DNA of 12,619 nucleotides, from positions 1-12,619 of the forward strand of contig CAZFMJ010000081.1 of the NCBI GenBank assembly GCA_964520045.1, written 5' to 3'. Origin of the DNA: CAZFMJ01 sp964520045. GTDB taxonomy: Bacteria > Elusimicrobiota > Elusimicrobia > Elusimicrobiales > CAZFMJ01. Position 1 is the first letter of the stretch. Each line of letters begins with the position of its first letter. Position numbers and translations under genes: made by a program. The notes beneath the pieces are model-generated. The model worked only from the letters and a program-made list of their open reading frames with translations, had not been told where the DNA came from and searched no databases. Shown piece after piece: positions 1-6,551 of this stretch.

Positions 1-7
1 CGCGGCG

Positions 8-541
8 ATGAATATTTTCAGGCTTGCCGGAAAATGTTTTCTGCAGGATAAGGCCGCCCGCGTTTCTCCCGTGGAGGCAGTAAGAAATTTTACCGGAAAG
101 ACAATCCCCCCTTATAGCGGGGAAAGGCATTGCGCAGAATCAAGTCCCCTGCTTTTAACGGCTGTTTCAAGATTTGAAAATGCGCTTGTTTCTTTTGTCT
201 ATGCCGCCGGAGATTTATGCGAGTTCGGTTTGTCCTGCGAAGAATCTTTTAGGGAGACTTCCGCTTTGGCGGTAAGCGCGGCCGACAGCATATGCCGCGC
301 TTATCGCGGCGGACAATCACAAGCCGCTCGTCATCTTGTGGAGTCAAAAAGGATATGCTGCGAGGCCGAGCGCGCCTGCAGCCGCGCCATGCGGGCGGTA
401 AGAGCGTGCGGAAACAAAGTTCTTGCGGAAATTAAGGCAGAGAGCGTTTTCAGGGGGATCGGCGAATCTGTGGAATGGCTGGATTCATGCGCCGATATCA
501 TGATAGAATTTTTTAATAAAAAAGAGGATAAAGGATTATGA
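8..541 (+). CDS. DUF47/PhoU-like helical protein, probably 5'-truncated by the window edge
   Basis: The product is mostly helical with no signal peptide or membrane segment. Its C-terminal third (about residues 140-172, around EIKAESVFRGIGESVEWLD) resembles the last two helices of DUF47/PhoU-like proteins, with the usual pattern IK..(V/I)...(L/I)E...D...A. A short stretch near residues 28-40 (FTGKTIPPYSGE) resembles the loop that follows the first helices in that family. Members are usually a little over 200 residues and often sit beside Pit phosphate transporters; here the first helices are missing. The frame is open back to base 2, and the 7 bases before this ATG hold no ribosome binding site, so the true start probably lies upstream of the window. 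The protein has about ten cysteines, unusual for the family. Its stop overlaps the next start (ATGA), so it is probably translationally coupled to the nucleotidase gene. The family call is by eye; the reading frame is firmer. Confidence 0.5.
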   Translation: MNIFRLAGKCFLQDKAARVSPVEAVRNFTGKTIPPYSGERHCAESSPLLLTAVSRFENALVSFVYAAGDLCEFGLSCEESFRETSALAVSAADSICRAYRGGQSQAARHLVESKRICCEAERACSRAMRAVRACGNKVLAEIKAESVFRGIGESVEWLDSCADIMIEFFNKKEDKGL

Positions 542-2112
542 CGGTAAGCAGGTCAATAACAATATTTGCGTTTTCTGCTGTTTTTTGCGCCGGTTTTCTG
601 CATGCTCCGGCATGCGCGGAGAAAATAGCGATATATCATACCAGCGATATCCACGGGTGGTATTATTCGAGGCCTGCTGATTTCGGTCCTGACAATGCAG
701 GAGAAAAAATAGGAGGCTTTGCCGCGCTGTCCGCTTTGCTTAAAAAAGAGAAGGCGCCTCATCTGCTTCTTGATTCGGGTGATTTTTTTCAGGGAACGCC
801 GGAGGGAAATTTTACAAAAGGTCTGGCGATAGTCAAAATGATGAATCTGCTCGGCTATGGCGCCGCCGCTGTCGGAAACCATGAATATGACTATTTTGAG
901 GACAATTTGCGGAAATTAGCCGCCGCCGCTGAATTTCCGTTTTTGGGAGCGAATATTTATGTTAAGGACACTGGAAAAAATGCGGATTATGCAAAGCCTT
1001 TCAAGATTTTTAAGGTTGGAAAACGGAAAATAGCCGTGATAGGCGTGGCGAATAAATATACAAAACAAAGCGTGATGCCGGGGTATGCCGATCATCTGGA
1101 TTTCAGAGATGAAGCCGCGGAAGTTGCCAAATTGATGGGAACAGTTCAGAAAAAAAATCCAGATGCGATAATGGTGCTGGGACACGTATGCGCAAGCATG
1201 GGTTCCTCGCTTAAAATTATCGGGCGGGAGTGGTCTCCAAAACCGGCGGATTTTTCAGAGGGCAGTCTGGCAATCGCAAGAAAAGTTCCTGGTATTTCGG
1301 TAATAATGGGCGGGCATTGCCATGCCGGCTTCCCGCGCGGCTATCTCGATAAGGAAAGCGGAGTTCTTGTCGCGGAAAGTTATTCAAATCTGAATGCTGT
1401 AAGCAGGATAGAGCTCAATTTTAACGATAAAACCGGAAGGTTAGACGATATTTCCAGCCGGCTGGAATATTTATGGATAGATAAAACAGGAGAGGATGCG
1501 GAGGTTTTGAATTCTTATAAATCTTTTGTGGGGGATGTGGCCGAGAAAATGGGCGCGGAAATAGGGGAGACTGAAATTGATTTAACGGTTTTCGGCGGCG
1601 GCATCGATTCCCCGATGGGCAATTGGATGACGGATGTTATGAGAAAAGCGGCAGGCGCGGAAATGGCGTTTCAGAATGTAAGCGGGATAAGGGCCGGCAT
1701 ACCAAAAGGCAGGATTACGGCAAGGCAGGTGTATCAGGTTATGCCGTTTGACAACACTCTGGCAACTATGGATTTGACCGGAGCCCAGATCAGCGGGTTT
1801 ATGATGGAAAACATTTCGGAAAAAAAAATGATGATGCAGGTTTCCGGCCTTGAAATGCGGTATAAAACAGACAAGGACGGAAAGGCAATGCGGGCCGAAT
1901 TTTACGTTGATGGAAGACCGTTGGAGCGGGGCAGGGTTTATCGAATCGTTACAAATAACTATCTTGCTTCGGGCGGAGGCGGATGTAATATTTTTAAAGA
2001 AGGAAAAAATTCCGTCGATACGCATATTTTAATAAGAGAGGCGATGATGAAAGAGATAAGGGAAAACTCGCCCGTTAAAATGCCCGTAGGCGGAAGAATT
2101 CGGAAAATTTAA
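538..2112 (+). CDS. Secreted 5'-nucleotidase / metallophosphoesterase (UshA/CpdB family)
   Basis: This 524-residue protein has the usual length and two-domain layout of UshA-type enzymes, which hydrolyse nucleotides or other phosphate esters outside the cytoplasm. Residues 1-27 form a signal peptide ending in the cleavage motif APACA. The metallophosphatase domain keeps every metal-binding motif: HTSDIHG (D37, H39), DSGDFFQG (D82), GNHEYD (N114, H115), LGHV (H216) and GGHCH (H260, H262). The C-terminal domain keeps a degenerate NGGGIR motif (NVSGIR, 380-385), MPFDN (402-406) and the substrate-clamp motif NNYLASGGGG (473-482). A ribosome binding site (GAGG at 524-527, AAGG at 531-534) and the ATGA overlap with the previous gene support this start. 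The exact substrate (5'-nucleotide, 2',3'-cyclic nucleotide or UDP-sugar) cannot be told. A degenerate paralogue follows directly. Confidence 0.9.
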   Translation: MTVSRSITIFAFSAVFCAGFLHAPACAEKIAIYHTSDIHGWYYSRPADFGPDNAGEKIGGFAALSALLKKEKAPHLLLDSGDFFQGTPEGNFTKGLAIVKMMNLLGYGAAAVGNHEYDYFEDNLRKLAAAAEFPFLGANIYVKDTGKNADYAKPFKIFKVGKRKIAVIGVANKYTKQSVMPGYADHLDFRDEAAEVAKLMGTVQKKNPDAIMVLGHVCASMGSSLKIIGREWSPKPADFSEGSLAIARKVPGISVIMGGHCHAGFPRGYLDKESGVLVAESYSNLNAVSRIELNFNDKTGRLDDISSRLEYLWIDKTGEDAEVLNSYKSFVGDVAEKMGAEIGETEIDLTVFGGGIDSPMGNWMTDVMRKAAGAEMAFQNVSGIRAGIPKGRITARQVYQVMPFDNTLATMDLTGAQISGFMMENISEKKMMMQVSGLEMRYKTDKDGKAMRAEFYVDGRPLERGRVYRIVTNNYLASGGGGCNIFKEGKNSVDTHILIREAMMKEIRENSPVKMPVGGRIRKI

Positions 2113-2143
2113 GTGATTATCCAGCGGTAATATGTAGAACGCA

Positions 2144-2287
2144 GACCCATTCTTTCCTTGAAAGGCTTTGAGAATGGGTCAGTCCCATTCCTTCCTCAAA
2201 GGCACTGAGAATGGGTCAGTCCAAACTCATTGCCATAAAGGATGGTTTGGGCAGTCCAAACTCACTGCGTTTAAGGATAGTTTGGAC
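2144..2287. repeat. Tandem array of four imperfect palindromes in two subtypes
   Basis: Four units follow each other at 35-38 base spacing in the gap between the two nucleotidase paralogues. Unit 1 pairs GACCCATTCT (2144-2153) with AGAATGGGTC (2171-2180). Unit 2 pairs CCCATTC (2184-2190) with GAATGGG (2209-2215). Unit 3 pairs CCAAAC (2221-2226) with GTTTGG (2245-2250). Unit 4 pairs GTCCAAACT (2254-2262) with AGTTTGGAC (2279-2287). The right arms run into (T/G)CAGT before the next unit, and each loop carries AAGG. Neighbouring arms can also pair across the 5-base TCAGT or GCAGT spacer within units 1-2 and within units 3-4, but not between units 2 and 3. No T-tract follows, so it is not a classical terminator. 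It resembles REP-type extragenic palindromes; function is unknown. Confidence 0.8.
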
Positions 2288-2339
2288 AGATAATTATAAA
2301 CATAAGATTAAACGCAAAGTTTTTTCAAACAAAAAAATC

Positions 2340-3887
2340 ATGTCCAATCATAAAAAATCAGCGTTCGGATTAATCCTTTGCGCCTGTTGCCTTATCTCCG
2401 GATGCGGCAAAAAAGAGACGTTGGTTATTTATCATACCAGCGACATACGCGGCTGGTTTTGGCCCAGACATGAAGCAAAATACGGCGGAAAAGAAATGGG
2501 CGGTTTTGCCGTTATGAAAAAGCTTGCGGACTCAGAGAAAAGGCCTCATATCATAGTCGACGCGGGCAATTGGCTTCATGGCGCGGCCGAAAGCGCCAGC
2601 GTTCAGGGAGATGTGATGGTTGAACTCATGAACAAGACCGGATACGCCGCCGCCGCCGTCGGATACGGCGAGTTCGCTCTTGGTTTGAGGGAATTTGCGA
2701 AAGCCGCGAATAATGCTTCTTTTAATATTGCGGCCGCCAATTTATCTGATGCGAAGACAGGCGGACGATTATTTTCCTCCGCGCCGTTTGTGATAAAAGA
2801 AGTCGGCGGATTAAAAGTGGGCATTTTTGGTCTTACGGCGCGGAAAGTCTCAAAGATGGTTTTTTACGAAAATATCAGGGGTATAAAAATTCTTGACGAA
2901 ATCAATGAAGCTAAAAAAACCGCGGATCTGCTTGAAAAAATGGGAGTAAAAATCATAATTTTATTGAGGCATTCGGCATACAAGGGGCCCGATGAAGCCG
3001 GGATGAAAGAAGAAAAGGCCATATCAAAAGAAGTCCCCGATATAGATGTAATTATAAGCGGCGGATATTCGGATAAAGCATATAAACCGGTTAAATCAGG
3101 CGGGACATGGATAGTGCATGCCGGGGGCGGAAGGCTTTTGAGGGCCGGCCGGGCTGAGATGCGGATTAATTCGCATTCAGGCGAAATTCTCGATGTCCGT
3201 CATGCTATGGTGGAACTGGACAAATCCAAAATAGGAGAAGACGGGGCGATGGCCGGGCTTGTAAAATCCTATCAGGAGACGGCGGATCGGAAATTAAACA
3301 GGCGCATAGGTTTTTCCCCGGGCAATATTCAGGGGGCTGAAAAAGGCGAATCGGAGACCGGCGACTGGGTGGCTGATTGCATGAAAAATTGGCGCGGGTC
3401 TGATGCCGCAATAATAGATTCAGGCAGCATAAGCGGCGGAATAAGCTCCGGGCCGATAACGTTGAGAACCATATATGATTTGATGCCTTTTGACAACATG
3501 GTTGTCCTTGCAAAACTGCGGGGCGAGGATATTATCCAGATAATAGAGGAAAGCGTCTCCGATAGAATAGAAGATATTCAGATCTCAGGCATAAAGGTCG
3601 ATTATGATTCTCATTCCGATCCGGGGAATAGGGTAAAAGGCGTTTTTATAGGCAGGAAATCCATGCGGCCGGTAAATCCGCATAGGATATACCGGCTGGC
3701 TATTTCGGATTCTATGCTGGGCAATGCGGAAAAATTCGGTTCTATTTCAAATCTGGTGGAGTTTGTAAATACGCGGCGTTTTGTGCGCGAGATAATCGGA
3801 GGGTGCATAAGCAGGCAGAAAGAGTTTTATGCGCCGGCTAAGGACAGATGGTTTGACAGGAGCAAGATATCGCGGCAAAATAATTGA
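2340..3887 (+). CDS. Lipoprotein paralogue of the 5'-nucleotidase with degenerate active site (putative pseudoenzyme)
   Basis: From the ATG at 2340 the 515-residue protein begins with a lipoprotein signal peptide and lipobox LISGC (lipidated Cys22), so it should be membrane-anchored outside the cytoplasm. An in-frame ATG at 2211 is rejected because it lies inside the palindrome array and would bury the lipobox. No clear ribosome binding site precedes 2340. The fold follows the upstream nucleotidase along its length, e.g. YHTSDIRGW and the C-terminal LMPFDN at 381-386. The metal ligands are mostly lost: DIH to DIR (R37), GD to GN (N77), GNHE to GYGE (108-111) and GGHCH to SGGYS (240-244); D35 and H211 remain. 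The substrate loop NNYLASGGGG has become ISDSMLGNAE. The frame is intact, so this reads as a retained, non-catalytic or repurposed protein (binding or structural role) and not a decaying pseudogene. Confidence 0.85.
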   Translation: MSNHKKSAFGLILCACCLISGCGKKETLVIYHTSDIRGWFWPRHEAKYGGKEMGGFAVMKKLADSEKRPHIIVDAGNWLHGAAESASVQGDVMVELMNKTGYAAAAVGYGEFALGLREFAKAANNASFNIAAANLSDAKTGGRLFSSAPFVIKEVGGLKVGIFGLTARKVSKMVFYENIRGIKILDEINEAKKTADLLEKMGVKIIILLRHSAYKGPDEAGMKEEKAISKEVPDIDVIISGGYSDKAYKPVKSGGTWIVHAGGGRLLRAGRAEMRINSHSGEILDVRHAMVELDKSKIGEDGAMAGLVKSYQETADRKLNRRIGFSPGNIQGAEKGESETGDWVADCMKNWRGSDAAIIDSGSISGGISSGPITLRTIYDLMPFDNMVVLAKLRGEDIIQIIEESVSDRIEDIQISGIKVDYDSHSDPGNRVKGVFIGRKSMRPVNPHRIYRLAISDSMLGNAEKFGSISNLVEFVNTRRFVREIIGGCISRQKEFYAPAKDRWFDRSKISRQNN

Positions 3888-3897
3888 AAAGAAAATG

Positions 3898-3903
3898 TAT
3901 AAT
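3898..3903 (+). promoter_or_regulatory. Possible -10 promoter element upstream of the acid phosphatase gene
   Basis: A perfect TATAAT preceded directly by TG sits 30 bases before the acid phosphatase start, just after the previous stop codon. No convincing -35 hexamer lies at 16-18 bases: TTGAAA at 3884-3889 is too close, and TTGACA at 3853-3858 is too far. It may be a weak promoter, or chance in an AT-rich gap. Confidence 0.3.
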
Positions 3904-3932
3904 ATGGATACATGGTTTAAACGGGAGGTTGT

Positions 3933-4523
3933 ATGCTGACAAAATTAAACGCTGTTTTCAGCACGTGGATAAAAAGAGTGAAGATGATATTCATGTGGCT
4001 CGGCATATGGGGGTTTATATTTAGCGTTGTTTCGATAGCTGGTTTAAAGGCCGGATTTGATTATGACGACACTCTGGTTTTTTCCACCCCTGCCGTGCAA
4101 AAAGCTCTTGTAAGCGGGACGCCGGCAGATTCGCTCGGTTACTGGAAAACTCTTAATCAGGCTTACGATGCGGAAAGTATTAAGCCCGCGTCTTATGCGG
4201 CCGCGTGGTTTCTGAGGATTTTTGGTTTCAAAATATATGTTATAACGGAGAGAAATAATCTAGGGGCAGAGGCTCTTATTAAATCATGGAAACCATTGAT
4301 ATCCGGTTTTATATTTGTCCAAAGTTCTTTCCGAAAATCCCAGATTTTAAGTTCTGATAAATTTGTGCTTTTCATCGGAGATTCGGATACCGACATGAAA
4401 CAAGCGCGTTCTGCCGGGGTGATTCCGGTAAGAATAAAGCGGAGCCAAAAATCCATAAGAAAAACGGAAGATTATACGCCGGGAAGTTTCGGCGAATTTG
4501 TGCTCCCGGTATCGCAGTTCTGA
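3933..4523 (+). CDS. Class B acid phosphatase, AphA-like HAD phosphatase, membrane-targeted
   Basis: This 196-residue HAD-superfamily phosphatase matches the class B non-specific acid phosphatase pattern. Motif I is GFDYDDTLVFSTP (nucleophile D43, acid/base D45), motif II is VITER (T105), motif III is FRKSQIL (K135), and motif IV is FIGDSDTD (D150, D154). A conserved tail SFGEFVLPVSQF resembles the end of E. coli AphA. Such enzymes dephosphorylate nucleotides and other phosphomonoesters in the periplasm and need Mg2+. A basic N-terminus with a hydrophobic stretch at 18-38 serves as signal peptide or anchor. Motif I follows it within a few residues, whereas E. coli AphA (237 residues) has about 40 residues between them, so the N-terminal arm is missing. 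The ribosome binding site GGGAGG (3923-3928) supports this start; an internal Met18 (3984) would give a shorter signal. A strong terminator follows. The gene continues the nucleotidase theme. Confidence 0.82.
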   Translation: MLTKLNAVFSTWIKRVKMIFMWLGIWGFIFSVVSIAGLKAGFDYDDTLVFSTPAVQKALVSGTPADSLGYWKTLNQAYDAESIKPASYAAAWFLRIFGFKIYVITERNNLGAEALIKSWKPLISGFIFVQSSFRKSQILSSDKFVLFIGDSDTDMKQARSAGVIPVRIKRSQKSIRKTEDYTPGSFGEFVLPVSQF

Positions 4524-4583
4524 TTTATATCAAACGCGTAATCGCAACTTGAACTAAAATTTAGGCGGAGTCCGATTCTATCG

Positions 4584-4621
4584 AAAAAAAGCCTGCTTTT
4601 TATAAAAGCTGGCTTTTTTTG
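4584..4621 (+). terminator. Rho-independent terminator after the acid phosphatase gene
   Basis: AAAAAAAGCC (4584-4593) and GCTTTT (4595-4600) pair with AAAAGC (4604-4609) and GGCTTTTTTT (4611-4620) around a TAT loop, with one T-T mismatch in the stem. The run of T completes a classical intrinsic terminator, and the A-run on the left could make it work in both directions. It separates the phosphate-related block from the tpiA block. Confidence 0.88.
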
Positions 4622-4653
4622 TTCATGTTATCATATTTCCTTAATAATAAAAC

Positions 4654-4682
4654 TTGACCTGAAACAGAATTGTTTATATTAT
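4654..4682 (+). promoter_or_regulatory. Sigma70-type promoter for tpiA
   Basis: TTGACC (4654-4659) and TATTAT (4677-4682) are separated by 17 bases, each one mismatch from consensus. An overlapping TATATT (4675-4680) gives an alternative with 15-base spacing. It lies directly after the terminator and about 47 bases before the tpiA start, so it is well placed to start the tpiA transcription unit. It also argues against a start codon at 4670, which would fall inside the promoter. Confidence 0.65.
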
Positions 4683-4729
4683 TAACTATCTATCCTTTAC
4701 TAAATTTTAAAATCAAAGGTATTTCTATT

Positions 4730-5524
4730 ATGGCAAAAACACGAATTCCATTTATAGCCGGCAACTGGAAAATGAACATGAATATTAAGGGATCCGCGGA
4801 GCTTGCAGATTTCTTAAAAAAAGGCATTGATTTTAAAAGAAAGCAGGAAATACTCGTGGCTCCGCCGTTTACCGCATTACGTATCGTCGCTGAAATTTTA
4901 TCCGGAACCGGTATTTGTGTCGCGGCTCAGGATATGCATTGGGAGGAAAAAGGCGCTTATACCGGCGCGGTTTCGCCTCTCCAGATCAAAGATGCCGGTT
5001 GTTCTCATGTGATACTCGGACATTCGGAACGGCGCAGGTATTTCGGAGACAACGAGGAAACCATAAAGAAAAAAATCTCAGCCGCGGTTAAGTGCGGAAT
5101 GGCGCCTATAGTCTGCATAGGTGAAACGCTTGAGCAAAGAGAAGCAAATCTTACTTTCAAGATTCTTGAAACGCAAATAAACGGCGCTTTGTCGGGTTTC
5201 GGTTCATCGGAAATATTAAAACTCATTATAGCGTACGAGCCCGTGTGGGCAATAGGAACAGGCAGAACAGCGTCTCCCAGGCAGGCTCAGGATGCCCATG
5301 TCTTTATAAGACGCAGTATAGAAACTATTTGCGGTGTCGGATTTGCCGAAAAACTCCGCATTATATACGGAGGGTCTGTTAATCCCGAGAATATAGACGC
5401 CATAATGGCCCAGCAGGATGTTGACGGGGTTTTGGTGGGAGGCGAGAGTCTGAAAGCCGACAGATTTCTTAGGATAATTAATTTCCAAAGCGAAACGGCA
5501 ATAATAAATGAAAAATTGTCCTGA
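4730..5524 (+). CDS. tpiA: Triosephosphate isomerase
   Basis: This 264-residue enzyme interconverts dihydroxyacetone phosphate and glyceraldehyde 3-phosphate in glycolysis and gluconeogenesis. The TIM-barrel signatures are all present: GNWKMN with Lys14, the electrophile His98 in GHSERR, the catalytic base Glu170 in AYEPVWAIGTG, the flexible loop-6 region, and the phosphate-binding IIYGGSVNPENI and GVLVGGESL. Length is normal for bacteria, with a slightly long C-terminal tail. The start at 4730 (MAKTRIPF) fits family N-termini and has AAAGG at 4715-4719 upstream; longer in-frame starts would run into the promoter. The gene is first in its unit, and its last 17 bases overlap the zinc-ribbon/HEAT gene. 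DeoC, two genes on, makes glyceraldehyde 3-phosphate, a TpiA substrate. Confidence 0.97.
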   Translation: MAKTRIPFIAGNWKMNMNIKGSAELADFLKKGIDFKRKQEILVAPPFTALRIVAEILSGTGICVAAQDMHWEEKGAYTGAVSPLQIKDAGCSHVILGHSERRRYFGDNEETIKKKISAAVKCGMAPIVCIGETLEQREANLTFKILETQINGALSGFGSSEILKLIIAYEPVWAIGTGRTASPRQAQDAHVFIRRSIETICGVGFAEKLRIIYGGSVNPENIDAIMAQQDVDGVLVGGESLKADRFLRIINFQSETAIINEKLS

Positions 5525-6539
5525 TTGCGGTTATCCAAATACCGATTTATGCCGATCCTGCGGAATATGCGGCAGAAATTTAGATTCAGTGCAGTTTAGT
5601 ATTACATCGGAAAACGGCAATAGGTTTAAACGCAGGCTTGCGGCGGCCGTGACGGGCCTTGTGGTCGCCGCGGGAGTGGGATATGCGGTTTTTCTCGGCC
5701 TGCATTCTGATACGGCGGATACCGCAGCGCAAGCGCCTGAAGACAGAGCGGTAAAATCATCGGCGGATGGATTGGAAGAAGCAAAACAGGAATCCGGCGA
5801 AACCATTAACGGCACTATCAAAACATTGCATGCCGTTTCAAATATCAGATTTCCGGGCGAGGATGAAATATCCTTGGTAAGTTCGAGTTTCGACAATCGG
5901 GCGGTCAAAATTAAGATCGCGGCTTTGGAAGTTCTGGGGCTTTGGATAAAAAACGGAGTTGAAAATATTCCCGAACCTTTAAAAAAAATCCTTAATGCCA
6001 TCCACGATGAGGATCCGTCCGTGAGGAGCGCTGCCGCCAAAACATTGGGGGATATGCTTGACCATGTCGGATCCGGCAAAACCGGATACGTTCCAGCGTG
6101 GATGCCATCTGGTTTTCACACTTCCGACACATTGCGCTCAGAGCTAAACGGGCTTATTTCCGATGCTTCGGGCCAGGTCAGGGAACAGGCTGTTTGTGCG
6201 GCGGGTGTGACGGGGGATGATTACTGGAAGCCGCGTCTTGAATATTTGAGCGCTAATGACGAGGATAAATTTGTGCGGCTTGCCGCGGCGGGCGGGCTTG
6301 TGCGGCTTGGCCATATCTCGGGTATGGATTTTCTTATAGAATTTGCCGGCGATAAAGACCGGGAGGTGCGCAGCAAGGCTGCGCAGCGTTTGGCATATTC
6401 TCCTTACCGGCAGTCGGAAAATATATTAAAAAAAATGATGGCAAATGACGCCGATGCGCAGGTTAGAGAAGCTGCCGAATCAGCGTTTCAGATACGGCGG
6501 CGGTTTTTAAATATCGGAAAAGTTCATAAGGGTTCGTGA
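5508..6539 (+). CDS. Zinc-ribbon, single-TM, HEAT-repeat protein of unknown function
   Basis: The 343-residue product starts with a short cysteine cluster (C4, C7, C15, C18, C21, pattern CxxC-x7-CxxCxxC) typical of a small zinc ribbon. A basic stretch (FKRR, 40-43) precedes one membrane helix at about 44-64, then an acidic linker at 68-100. The rest is helical, with HEAT/PBS-lyase-like repeats at about 127-150, 158-187, 210-235, 243-269, 272-297 and 304-330, several carrying the D.(D/S).(V)R..AA pattern. The positive-inside rule predicts the zinc ribbon in the cytoplasm and the repeats outside. HEAT arrays usually bind other proteins; the partner is unknown. The start lies inside the end of tpiA with no clear ribosome binding site, so translation is likely coupled. 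I do not recognise a named family. Confidence 0.85.
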   Translation: MKNCPDCGYPNTDLCRSCGICGRNLDSVQFSITSENGNRFKRRLAAAVTGLVVAAGVGYAVFLGLHSDTADTAAQAPEDRAVKSSADGLEEAKQESGETINGTIKTLHAVSNIRFPGEDEISLVSSSFDNRAVKIKIAALEVLGLWIKNGVENIPEPLKKILNAIHDEDPSVRSAAAKTLGDMLDHVGSGKTGYVPAWMPSGFHTSDTLRSELNGLISDASGQVREQAVCAAGVTGDDYWKPRLEYLSANDEDKFVRLAAAGGLVRLGHISGMDFLIEFAGDKDREVRSKAAQRLAYSPYRQSENILKKMMANDADAQVREAAESAFQIRRRFLNIGKVHKGS

Positions 6540-6551
6540 CTAAATAATATG
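6525..6551 (+). repeat. 27-base gene-junction repeat, copy 1
   Basis: This segment covers the last codons and stop of the HEAT-repeat gene and the ATG of deoC. It matches 7299-7325, which spans the end of deoC, at 23 of 27 bases. Both copies start with CATAAGGG, encode a C-terminal His-Lys-Gly followed by one residue and stop, and end in ATG. The AAGGG may serve as a weak ribosome binding site for the next gene. Chance or a small duplication are both possible. Confidence 0.45.

Noticed and set aside
2211..2339. In-frame ATG at 2211 as the start of the lipoprotein gene
   Set aside because: It lies inside the palindrome array and would put 43 residues before a clean lipoprotein signal peptide that begins at 2340.
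3853..3858. TTGACA as a -35 for the acid phosphatase promoter
   Set aside because: It is 39 bases from the TATAAT at 3898, far beyond the 16-18 base spacing, and lies within the previous coding sequence.
4670..4729. In-frame ATG at 4670 as the tpiA start
   Set aside because: It overlaps the likely -35/-10 promoter, and family N-termini fit the ATG at 4730.
5531..5542. DnaA-box-like TTATCCAAA near the start of the HEAT-repeat gene
   Set aside because: A single imperfect match inside coding sequence with no cluster or AT-rich unwinding region; other TTATCCA matches are isolated too, so no origin is supported despite the DnaA-like gene.
5531..6079. Open frame on the minus strand opposite the HEAT-repeat gene
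   Set aside because: Low-complexity Ser/Ala/Pro translation typical of an antisense shadow; the plus-strand frame has clear domains.
6367..6385. Perfect 8-base hairpin TGCGCAGC/GCTGCGCA inside the HEAT-repeat gene
   Set aside because: No T-tract follows, and it encodes ordinary HEAT-repeat residues (VRSKAAQ), so chance in GC-rich coding sequence is enough.
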